In this document: one piece after another, positions 32,662 to 44,200 of the stretch
Layout: each line of letters starts with the position of its first letter
Position numbering within the stretch: the first letter of the stretch is position 1
From: Eimeria necatrix
Taxonomy: Eukaryota; Apicomplexa; Conoidasida; Eucoccidiorida; Eimeriidae
Direction of reading: 5' to 3'
Length of the DNA stretch: 64,000 nucleotides
NCBI RefSeq assembly: GCF_000499385.1
Contig: NW_013653541.1
Location: 62,001-126,000, forward strand
Made by a program: the position numbers and the translations under genes
Notes under the pieces: generated by a model
Databases searched by the model: none
What the model was told of the DNA's origin: nothing
The model's input: only the letters and a program-made list of their open reading frames with translations

Positions 32662-35256
32662 CGGCGCACAGCCGCAAGGAGACTGTGGGCGGGGAGGTGT
32701 GGGGGGGTTTGAAATGGCAAAGGAATTATAACAAAATCGCCAAAAAAATAAAAATAATATACGACTATTAGAATTAGACAGTTTTTCTTCCTTTTTCGAG
32801 CTGGGGGCCCATTGGGGCTGATGGTGTTCGGGTCGGTGGCGGGGCGGTCACACCCCTCCGGTTCTCTTCTCCTTCTCCCGTGGCTCTTTGTTCTCACGTT
32901 GTTTCGAAGTTACACTGTATTTGCAATAGTTTTCTGCAAAACATTTAATCCGATATGCTGGCTCTAATTGTCCGTATATTCCCGCGTTCCACGTGTATTC
33001 GCAGGAGTGCGTTTGATGTACGCCACTACGTGGATATTGAGGCAAGAACGCACAGACCGTTGGATGCAGAGGTTTTTTAACACTCCCTTAGTGATATATC
33101 TAGTTGCTAACTAATCTGCTCTAGCTACAGCCAGCCAGTGCGGCTCTAAGCTGCTCCATGCTGCCTTCGACAATCCCCGACTTTCCCTGGGTTGATTTGG
33201 CATGGTGTTTGAGCTAGACCTGGACCAGTTCAAGAATAAATTTGGCTTCATCATCACACTTACAATCAGCGAGCTGCGCTATGGTCCATGTGGAGCTCAA
33301 TCTCATCTAAAAATTTGTGTAAAGACCCAGTGCGCCTAATGTCTTATCAACCCAGCGCAGAGAACAAAGACAAATCTTAGCAGGTTGACGCGTTAAAAGT
33401 ACAGCCATATTCCACAGAATAACAGCAGGATCATTCTTCAGGAAAGAATGATCCTGCTGTTATTCTGTGGAATATGGCTGTGACATTGCTAGGCGATTCA
33501 GCGCAGTCTCACTGCAAATGGGGAAACAGCCGATAAATATTTATTAATTCCTGCAACATATTAAATTACATGTAGTAATTAAAGCTGCTTTACAAAATGG
33601 TAACCACAAAAGAATAATTCAACAAGAATACGTACTAATACTACGAAAATGGTGAGGTGAGCTGCACCTGGGAGTCTCAGCATCCCACTGAAGACAATTT
33701 CTACTCAAGTGAAGCAAAGTATGCACATCAAATTTTCCCCCCAATTCACTTCAAACTATACTGCGCTGAAATTGAAGCTGCCTTGCAGAACAAATCGACG
33801 CCGACACTTTCGGTACTTCCCCCGTGGAATCGGATTGCAGAGGCTGCATGCAGTAACTTGCTGCGGTGTTCTTACGCCTCCTCAAGATCAGTAATAGCTG
33901 CTCTTATTATGCAGTCGCCTTTTAGCAGACGGGAAGGAACGAAAATGCACCAGTCCCCTCCTGCCTCTGCAGGGCGGAGACTAGGCAGACGGTGAGGCCA
34001 CTTGGAACTCCTAGAAGCGGGAAATTGGGGAGGCTCTACTCTTCAATCACTTGAATCAATTTCGAATGCACGTAATTTCCCATTGGTGAACGGCATATAC
34101 GGTGGAAAGCAAAGCTTCCAAGTGAGCCAGTCAAGGAGACGCCGCGCCTGCTCGTCAGGCCTTCTGAAGCGCAGCGCCCGTTTTTGTAAAGGAGTAGTTG
34201 TTATTTTAGATAGTCTCGCTCTATTTGGCTCTTCAGATTTTGGCCTGCAAGTTGGTGCAGTCCCACCCTGTGCTCTACACGGCGGCACGCGACCTTCTGC
34301 CGACTCTGTGCTCGGCCGTGGGCCAGGGGCATGGGCAGTTCTTTCTTCCAAACACTCCAATGTTTCTCACCGTTTTAATTCACCAGATGACCTTAAATAA
34401 CACATATATTTACATAACAAAGTCTTTAATAATAATTTATGATCGTTCAGCTGAGGAGCGTGCTGCTGCATATGGAATTGGTAACTGGCTGCCACCTGAG
34501 CCGCCTGTGTGTCTCCCACAGCAGCCGCAAAGCTTGCTAGAGTCTGCCGCCCTTCTGTGTCTTCGATGTGTATTTGATTTTTGCTTCTCTTTTCCACCTG
34601 AACGCATCTTGGAAGCCCCCCAGACGGGGCGTGCTTGTGTGTTGCTCGCCTGCTGAGTCGGCGGCGGTGGGGCGTGGCTAAGCGCTGTGCTGTATCCTGT
34701 GACTATTCATTGGGCCCCTTGGGGCTTCTTCAGGCTTTCAAATTGGTTTTAACGTGGTTTTGACAAGTTTTCACCCTGGCTGTGCAGCAGTGTTTTCCTC
34801 ACGCCGGCAAAGTGACCCTTGTATGCGTGTACCGCTCTTTACAATATAGCTTAGTGGTATTCCAGCCAAGCTGCAGCTAACTTTTGTCATTCGCTTTATG
34901 AATTTTGTCTCGACACAGACAAAAGCTTGAAAAAAGACAACCAAGCCGGCCCTTTGCCCCCAATGTCTCAGCAGCCAAGCTGTCTCCTGTCATGTCTCCT
35001 GTCATCTGAATCCAAACTTTTCATTGCTTGTTGGTTCTGTTTCCTCTAAAAGCCTAGATGCCTGTTTTCTGCGTTAGTGAGCCCCGAGCTAAATAGGCGA
35101 CCGGCGCAAGGGGATGTACGCGTGGCCTCACTGCAGGCTGCGGTGTCTTTAATGCTTTGTCAGGGCTGCTGGCGATTGCTTGTGCTGCCTCTGTAGCACT
35201 GAAGCTTCTATATCTGCTTTGTTTGTCGCCAAAACTCAGCCATCTTTTCAGATGCC
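32662..35256. other. Divergent intergenic region between EXO1-type and giant TSR genes
   Basis: The 2.6 kb between two divergent start codons must contain both promoters. A perfect 38 bp inverted repeat lies at 33401-33481. Frames at 34043-34360 (minus) and 34225-34656 (plus) overlap each other and show no domain or supported splice sites. The stretch about 34680-35250 is T-rich with CTTTT runs. Confidence 0.5.
33401..33481. repeat. Perfect 38 bp inverted repeat with 5 bp loop
   Basis: The left arm 33401-33438 begins ACAGCCATATTCCACAGAAT. The right arm 33444-33481 is its exact reverse complement, and the loop is CAGGA (33439-33443). Complementarity stops abruptly at the outer ends. No flanking target-site duplication was recognised by eye. 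Confidence 0.97.
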
Positions 35257-38200
35257 ATGAGTCAGGGTCCCAAACACGGGCGTTCTCTGCCTCAACACTT
35301 TTGCTTCGGCCAAACGACTAAACAGCCTCCACCTTCCTCCTCAGGGGCTCTCACGGGCCCGAACGCCCCAGAAGGTAACAGAAAGGCCATGCTAAGCCGC
35401 CAGAGAGCCGATGGAAGTACCTGTAGCCATGCTGAACTAGGGCAGGGACCACGAGAACCTCTTGAGGAGAACCGAGGTAGACAATTAGAGCCAAAGCCCG
35501 ACATGCCCCTCTTTGATTTATCGAAAGGCATTCAGACCTCCCGCTCAATTTCAATGAAAAGCAATACAGCAGTTCATCGGGCTTCATCTTGGGCAATCTC
35601 CAGGATGTTGAAGGAAAGCAAGCGCCCAGGAGCTCCCAGAAGGCTTTGGGAGCTTCTGAAACTCCTAGGGCTATCGCTGGTCTTCACCTATTGCGTCCTC
35701 TGCACGCAAGCAAAAGATGCAGAGAAGTGGAATGAGCAAACGCCAGATTGCCCCCTAATGGACCCCCGGTGTCTTCTCAATTTCACTGTCGAGGCCCCCG
35801 ACTACTTCTATCGCAGACGACATGAGGCCCCGGCCTTCCCAATATCTGTTCTTCCACAGCCTCAGCAGCGACAGGAGCAGCACAAGTTGCAGCAGCAGCA
35901 GCAGCAAAGTAAATTAAGAGACAGACAGACCTTGGAAAAGAAGGCTTCAGAGAAAATGTTGACCCAATCAGAAGTATTTGAGTTCGCAGTGCGGCGGCTT
36001 CAAGGCATTGGGGGTCTATTCTCTCAGCGGCAGGGGGGCACTGGTTCATCCGGGGGGTCTGACGGGGGTGGCGGCCGCCGCCGGCAGCAGCCACAAGGCG
36101 CTCTTTCTCTTGAAATGGCAGATCCTTTGGACTCCGGTGTTTCTCGGAGCCCTCGACCTTTGCTGGAAAGCAACGGGTTGATTTGTGAAGACGATGAAAG
36201 AGTGGAGGACTTCGGCGTAAAGTGTCGGCTAATTGCGCGGTCACTTGGGGGTCGCTTGGGGTGCGAGAAACGTCTTATTGATATATCCCCAGACGGAAGG
36301 CTCCCTGCAAACATTCCTGCCTTCAGCAGGGTGGCTGACGCTTGCCCCATGACCTGCGGCCTTTGTGAAGAATGCGCCCCAGGATGTGCTCTTTGGTTTC
36401 TCGGCAACACCCTCTGCGATGAAGTCTGCAACAACGCAGCCTGTCAGTTCGACGGAGGAGACTGCTGGAGTGCAGATTGCGTCGTCGGGCCTTGGGCTGA
36501 GTGGTCCCCCTGCAGTGTCACATGCGGTGGACCCGGCACTGAGCGCAGGCGCAGGGAGGTGAAGAGCAGAGCCAAGCAAGGAGGAGCGCCGTGCCCCAAA
36601 TTGGAGGTATGCTTGTAGTTTTTAGTGGCGTATATTCCTCTGCAGACATACTGCAAGAGCAGCGACAACAGCAATATAAGCAGCAAGAGGCAGCGTCCAC
36701 TGCTTATTTTACTAGCAAACGGCATTGAAACAGCATCCAGAGCTACGTGCGTATGATTCACAGACTCACTCTATTTGTAACTAAAGCCTCACACGTCACA
36801 TGAAAGCGAGCTTTAAATTGCCTGTAGACGCACGGAGACAGGGGCAGGCAGGTGGTTGTCTACGAAAAACCCACCACAGACGCATTATCCTGGACCTGGA
36901 TAGGTTTCGAAAGAGAGAAGATCTGTGTCCTCAAAACAACATATATGAAATGGTTCTTGCACTGCATCATAGGCTGGAATGAATGCAGTTTCTGCGTTGT
37001 ATTTGTTGATCAAGAGGGAGGCTGCATTTGGTCTTTAAGGCCTGCCTGCACTAGCATTCCTAATCGTTAAGCAGTTGGAGTTTTGTGGAGGCCTACTGAC
37101 TGTATTGAGTGCGATTTGGTTCGTACCACGCAGGACAGTGGAGCTTTGCTTCCCGCCGTTCGCACGCATCGCCCACGCGCATTGTCATGCGCTCGTGCCT
37201 ATTAGTGTGCTCGAGCCTTATTGTTTGTAGATTTCTCCTAGCATTTTCGCGCCTTTTAGATATCTTCGACCTGCGTGTTTGATTTTTCCCCATTATGCAG
37301 GAAACGCGGCAAGGCTGCAACGCTAACGTGCCTTGTCCTAGTCACTGTCAAGTGGGTGCATGGACGGAGTGGTCGGCTTGCTCCCAGTCATGTGGACCAG
37401 GCATCAGTGTCCGGGAGCGTCCAGTTTTAAAGGAGCCTGATGAGGAAGGCGAGGCCCACACTTGTTTTCCTTTAGCATCTCCGCTACTACGCCTCTCTCA
37501 TTCAGTCTGACTAAAACTTGGCTAAATAGGGGCTCCCGAAGGGACTCGCTGTAATAGTCTACCCAGATTGAGGCACTGTAGACTGTTCAATAGAAATAGT
37601 GCTTGCATGCAGAAGCATCCGTTGCAACCGTGCTCCTCTTTTCACATTACAGGCCAAGAGTGCCCCGCGCTGCAACAGGAGCGCCGCTGCTACCTCGCCT
37701 CTTGCTCTTCCGACTGCGCGGTAAGCGAGTGGACGGAGTGGTCTGCATGCGGGGCTCCCTGCGGAGGAGGAAAGCAGACGCGGCAGCGTAGCGTCTTGTC
37801 AGCCCCTGTAGCGGAGGGCCAAAGGTGCCCAGAGCTGCTGGAGACGAGAAGCTGTAATACATTTTCGTGTGACGGCGGCTGCAACTTGGGAGACTGGGGA
37901 GAATGGAGCGAGTGCAGCAAGCCTTGTGAGGGCGGCACCAAGACCAGAACCCGTACAGTGGAGGCTCTGGAGGCAGATACGGACTGTCCGCCCAGCACGC
38001 AGACCGCCCCATGCAATTTACACGACTGCGGTGAGAGCTCAGTTCGAAGGCCGACTTTTTTCCCGTCTGCCCCTCTATAGAAGAGATTTGTTGAGTCTAA
38101 GCTCATTTTGAGGCCGTTTGCCTCTACGAGGCGATGTGTCCAAACAGCGGCAAATAATAGATTTAAGCGGCTGGTGGCTATCACCCGCAATCATTGTGTA

Positions 38201-41200
38201 GCGCTCAAGTCTCGCAATATAGTCTTGCATCTTCTACTGTTTGGCATGCCCTTCCGTACATAACTGTCTCCGACTGCCTTCAACCACCGCATAGCTTCTG
38301 CTGCCTCGTTTGCTTTGTGCTAATGCCGCTGGCTGTTGCCTTGAGGATTGTTTGGCTGGGCGTGTCTTCTGCATTTTTGCAATTTAGCTGTTGACTGCGT
38401 CGCCTCTGAATGGAGCGCCTGGACGCCCTGCAACGTCCTCTGTGGGGTGGGGACACAGCGGAGAATACGCGAGGTGCTGAAGGCACCCAAGGGGGCTGGC
38501 GACCCTTGTCCTCCTCTTGATCAGCTCAGACCCTGTGACCGAGGCCCCTGCAGGGTTGACTGCCTCCTTAGTGAGTGGTCGTCGTGGGGGGAATGCTCGC
38601 ATCCCTGTGGTTTGGGAGAGCAACGAAGGACCCGCCAGGTCTTGCAAGCCCCCTCAGAAACAGGGAGTCCCTGCGGAGCTCTTGAGGAGATGCGGCCCTG
38701 CGGCGGGCATTGCCCGCCCAAGTGTATACTCAGCGACTGGACAGAATGGGCCTCCTGTGGAGCCCTGTGCATGCAGGTGGGCTGCTGTGGTCACAAGACT
38801 CTATTTTTGCGCTGTAGCATTGTGAAAAAGGCTGCACAAACTCACTGCCGTTGCTTGCATATGAAGCCTCGTGGCACGGTGAAGGCTAGCATCACCACCT
38901 GCAGCCGCAAATATGATGAACTGCATAATCCTTTCTGCACGTGAAAGATAGTGGTGAAAGGGCGCAAGGACATGCAGGAAAGAATTCTAGTCTCAACAAA
39001 AACAAGATGAGATGATGAAGATAAATTCACTTGACGGTGAAGATGATGCTCATGGACAAGCCTCTGGTACCCCTTGTAGAAATTAGACACAAGTGGAGTT
39101 AGGGAACTAAAGACGTGGCGTGTATGGTTGCTGTCTGTTAGCAGGCTGGAAACACCAACCCTACCACAACACGCAGCCGAGTGGTGCTGCTGGAGGCCCC
39201 CGATTGCCCGAGCCCCGCGAGCCTGACAGAGTCTGTGCTTTGCTCTTCTCTTGGGTTTCGTTGCGATGTGGACTGCCAAGTTGGGGCCTGGTCTCAGTGG
39301 TCTGCGTGTAGCAGGCCCTGCGGAGGAGGCATTCGCCGTCGTACCCGCGAAATAACGCGCGTACCCCAGGGGAACGGCAAAGCGTGCGGAGATTTGGCTG
39401 AGGAGGGGCCTTGTGCCACCACTCCCTGTGAGGCCTTGGAAGGACAAGCAGTGACGGACTGTGTTTGGGGGGAGTGGTCAGCTTACGGGCCTTGTGATGC
39501 CACCTGCGGGCCCGGTAGGCGGCGTTCTACTCGTGTGGTCCTTGCATTCCCCAAAGATGCAAGTGGCAGAGTCCTACAGCACCTGTGCCCTGACTCAGAG
39601 AGGTTCGAGGCCTGCCAAGGGCCCCCATGCCGTAAGAACATAATGAGTTGCCATAAAACACACAACACACAATCACCTGGAGGGAAGATAAAGTTAGAAG
39701 ATCTCTCTGTGCACTCCCTCAACCCAACTAGACATTCGCCATTACATGCAATACCCTGCGTAGTTCAGGTTCCCTGCATCACCAGTAGAGCAACCGTAAC
39801 TCTCCCGTATCTGTTGCTATAACTGCGCCTCTCTTGATTCATACCTCTTTACCTATGTGATCGCAGCGTTGGACTGCCAAGTGACTGCCTGGGGAGCCTG
39901 GAGTAGCTGCACCGCCACTTGCGGCGGCGGCCAGCAACAGCGGCAGCGATCGGTGGTCAGACAGCCTGCCAACGGAGGCCGAGACTGTCCAAACCTGGCC
40001 GAGACACAGATATGCGGATCATATCCATGTCGTAAGCAGCACTACAGAGTTGAGGGAAATAGTCTGTAGCGAATAGGCCACTGAGGTGAACCCATTTAGC
40101 GGCTGCGGCGGCAGTCGCACGGAGAGGCACAAAGACGAGCATATACCAAGATAAGCACAGAATGGCCTACTAAGAACATAGCATAGACACGCTGTCCAAA
40201 TATTGACCAAAAACAAAAATGACAGGAAGGGGCTAGCACTTTTGCTTGTCTTGTCTCCAGTCACAAGACTACTGCTGACAAAATTTTGGCTTGAATAAAG
40301 TGACGCCATCGCTTTTGTGTCGCGGTTGTTCGTTGTCGCAGCGACGGACTGTGAGATGTCCCCTTGGAGTGAATGGTCAGCGTGCTCTGCTGTTTGTGGA
40401 GAGGGAAAGATATACCGATCCCGGCGAATCCTCTCAGCTGCATCAGTAGATCCTCCCGGGTTATCCTGCGGCCACACACGCGAAGAGGCGGTTTGCTTTT
40501 CCCCTGCTGGCCCATGCCCTTCGGACTGTGTGTTAGGTAACTGGAGTGAGTGGTCAGAATGCTCAGCTCTTTGTGGGGGCGGCACTCGACAGCGCTTCAG
40601 GAGCGTGGAGGCATTTGAGATCGGGGGAGGTAGGCCCTGTAGCGGCAGCAAGGAAGACGCAGAGGCTTGCAACTTGCAACCTTGTGAGGCCAACTGCCCA
40701 GTGAGCGAATGGAGCGAGTGGAGCGAGTGCTCATCGCCTTGTCTCCCGCCAGATGGCAGCGAAACAACACGGCGTCGCTACAGGGAAATCCTACGCGATC
40801 CCCCAGCCCTCGCGAGGGGCCTCTGTCCTCCGTTGGAAGAAGTACAAAGGGGATGCAACGCAGATATTCCGTGCCCTGTGGACTGCGCATACACCCCATG
40901 GACGGACTGGGGAGAGTGCGTGGGAGACTGCGACGTGGGACATCAGCGAAGAACGCGACGAATCCTCTCAAACGAACAGTTCGGGGGAGAGCCGTGCACA
41001 GAAACAGAACAGACAGCGGACTGTGCCTTGGATACACCTTGTATAAAGGATTGTCTCCTTAGCAGCTGGTCTGAATGGGGGCACTGCAGCGCCACATGCG
41101 GAGGCGGCTACAAGCAAAGGCGCAGAGAGGTGGGAAGTAAAAGCACTCGTGGAACTCCCTAGCACCTTAAAAGGCAGACGACATGACTTTAAAACTGACG

Positions 41201-44200
41201 CAGCCGGTAAAAATGTTCATTGTCTACTATGCTTTGGCGGCGCCAGAAAGGGACATTTGATAATTCTTCGTCTCCACATGGGCCTTGTTTCCTGAGCAGC
41301 AAATGTTACCTCTCCCATTTGTGCAGGTGCTCGAAACCCCTGTGAACGGAGGCGAGCCCTGCGGATCTCTGGAGGAGTTTGAGCCTTGCGCCGAGTTCAG
41401 TTGCTTCGGCTCTGACTGCAAAGTGTCTGAGTGGAGCGAGTGGGGTCCCTGCAGCAAGGAATGCGGGGGTGGCATTCACACTCGAGAACGACGTGTTCTG
41501 TCTCCTCGCACTGGCCACGGTGCCGACTGCCCTGAGCTGCAGCAGCGCCGCGGCTGTGCCCTTCACCGCTGCCCCGGTGTCCCCTGCGACGACAGCCCTG
41601 ACGTGCCTCTGCTGACTGGAGTGGAGTGTAAGGTGCTGCTCGCCATGGGATGTCATCGACGGCTGCAGGAGCTAGCCGAGGAAAACAACCAGGTATTCCC
41701 TGAGGACGTGCCCCCTGAGGTGCGGGTAAGCGACGCTTGCCCCAAGACATGCGGCGTTTGCGCCGAATGCTCGCCCGGTTGTCAGCTTAGAGACCTTGGA
41801 AACAGACACTGTGATGAGCCCTGCAACAATGAAGCGTGTCAAATGGACTTGGGAGACTGCGGGGGTGACTGTGCACTCGGCCAGCTGCCTACAGGGCTTA
41901 GGTTAGAGCCCGCTACTTCCATGATGACGAAGGGACAGACCCTAATTGCCAGCTGCGCTGACCCGGACATGCGGCTGTCTCCTTTCTCTTCTCTAAGGCG
42001 CCTGGCGGTCATTTGTTCAGGCAAAGGGGAATTCACGCTTGAGCCGCCCGACCTGGCTTTAAAGAGAGACGAAGAAGATGCCTTATTGCTCCCTGCGTGC
42101 TCCCCAGATCCGTGTCCCTTTATTTTGGTCAGCGGCTTCACAGGAGATGCTGCTGTTTTTAATGGTGTTTACCTTAGGGGAGACCCGAACGGCAGCATGC
42201 CTAGGTTCCTGCAGGACACACTGAGCCCTACAGCCCATTTCCTCTGGGCCCAGGAAGCGCCTCCGAAAGGAAACAGACTTAAAAAGCAGCTCATTTGGCG
42301 CATTACACAATCCGATCCCAACACAGGAGCCCCAAACTCTGGTCTCACAGCAGCAGCAACTAGCGGGGAGTGCGCAGCGGAAACTGCTAGGGGAGATGCC
42401 GCTGTCGGATGTACGGACAGCTGGGAGGTGGGCCGTTCTGGGACAGAAGGCACTAGTAGAACCCAACGTGCCTCATTTAAATGTATTGATGAAGAAACGC
42501 GCATGGAGATTGAGGCCCAGCAGCTGGCGCCTGAAAATTCGGACGAAGAGGAGGCTGTGACACCAGCAGTCCCAGTAACCATGGTCGCTGGAGTGGAGAT
42601 GGTGTGCGAGGACCAGAAAGAAGTTCAGGAGAAGTCTGGTAAAACATGCGAGGCTCTCAAGAAGATGCTTAAATGCGACTTCCTGTTGACTGACGCGGGG
42701 GTTGATCTCCCTTCTTTCTTGCCGCCGGATGCAACGCTGGCTCTTGCCTGTCCCCAGACCTGTGGCCTCTGCAAGCAGTGCGCTCGAGGCTGCCCTCTGT
42801 GGTTTCTTGGTAACAAGCACTGTGACAAAGCCTGCAACGTTGCTTCCTGCCAGTTTGACAGAGGAGACTGCAGTTCCGAAGGTCCGGTGATCGTTGATCC
42901 CGAGATAGAGAGGGAAGCCACCGAGGGTGACGAGGAAGAAACATTCGTGACCGTAGAACCAGTCAAGCCCCATGAACAGGAGCAGGAAGACGACGAACAA
43001 GACCCCGCTATAGCCTGTGAAGATGACCCTCAAGTCAAAGCCATGGGTTTCACTTGTAAGGTCCTCTATGCTGTCGCACAAGATACACCGGACGGCTGCA
43101 ACGCCCGCCTGCAAGACTTAAACCCTGACGAAGCCCTTCCACCTGGAGTGCCTCCCATTACAAGAGTCAAAGATGCCTGTCCAAAGACCTGTAGAGCCTG
43201 CAATGGTAGGGAGATATTACTGACACTTGGAGTTCCTCTCACTGGAAAGCAGGATGAATGACCCAAAATTGCCCAAGCAAATGGCTGTTTGCCTTTGCAG
43301 TTCCCTATTGTTTTCGTAGTGTATAAATAGCTTTGTTCACAAAACAGGTAATGAAAGTGGTGTTAAAACACTGGGACGATTTGCTTTTAACCTCTCTGGT
43401 TTGTCCTTCTAGACCCTGATAGATTGCGGCGCCCTGGAGCTCGCGCAGCAGACTCACAATCTTGCCAAGACGATCCGATGGTGGCAGAGATGGGTTACAG
43501 CTGCAAACTGTTGTTGGCAGTGGCTGAAGAGGAAGGGGAAGGCTGTGAAGCAAGACTCATAGATCTCAAGCCCGACCAAACGCTGCCGCCAGGGATCCCA
43601 CAACAGACAAGGGTTAAGGATGCCTGCCCTAAGACGTGCAATGCATGCGATGGTACGCCGGCAGTGTAAGCGGTATACAATGCGGCCTCGTGGTCTTAGC
43701 TTACTTTCTGTCTTCAAGGTTTTCTTCAATCTCTCCGGCTTTTGGAAGTTCCATTGTCTCCGGCGTGTTGAGTGTTCGTGGTGTGTAAGATGCGCTACGG
43801 TCTTACTGAGTAGCGTGGGCCTTTCCTCTCGCTCACGACAGCCTGTTTTGCGCATCTGGTGTAGTGGCTGCGAAGCCGAGCAGTTAATGTTCCAATTTAT
43901 AAACTTGCATTGAGCAGGTTCATACTGAGTAGCATCTCCCGCTTTCTGGGGACAAAAGCCTATGGAGGATTCGAAAGCAGAGTCTTCATCTTCATTTCTC
44001 GCTGCTGATCTGTATGTCTGGTCGCAGACCCGACGAGATTGCAGCGGCCCTCAAGAAGTCCTGGCGCTGCATGTACGGACTTTGAGTTTGTCGGAGAGGC
44101 TGGCTCGTCCTGCAAACTGTTGTTGGCCCTTGCACAGTCCCAGGACCTGGGCGGCTGTTCCGCCCCCCTTTCTTCCTTACTTGAGGAGAAGCATTGGCCT

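Noticed and set aside
34225..34656. 143-residue plus-strand frame, and an overlapping minus-strand frame at 34043-34360
   Set aside because: Both look partly protein-like, overlap each other, and lack start context, splice sites or domains.
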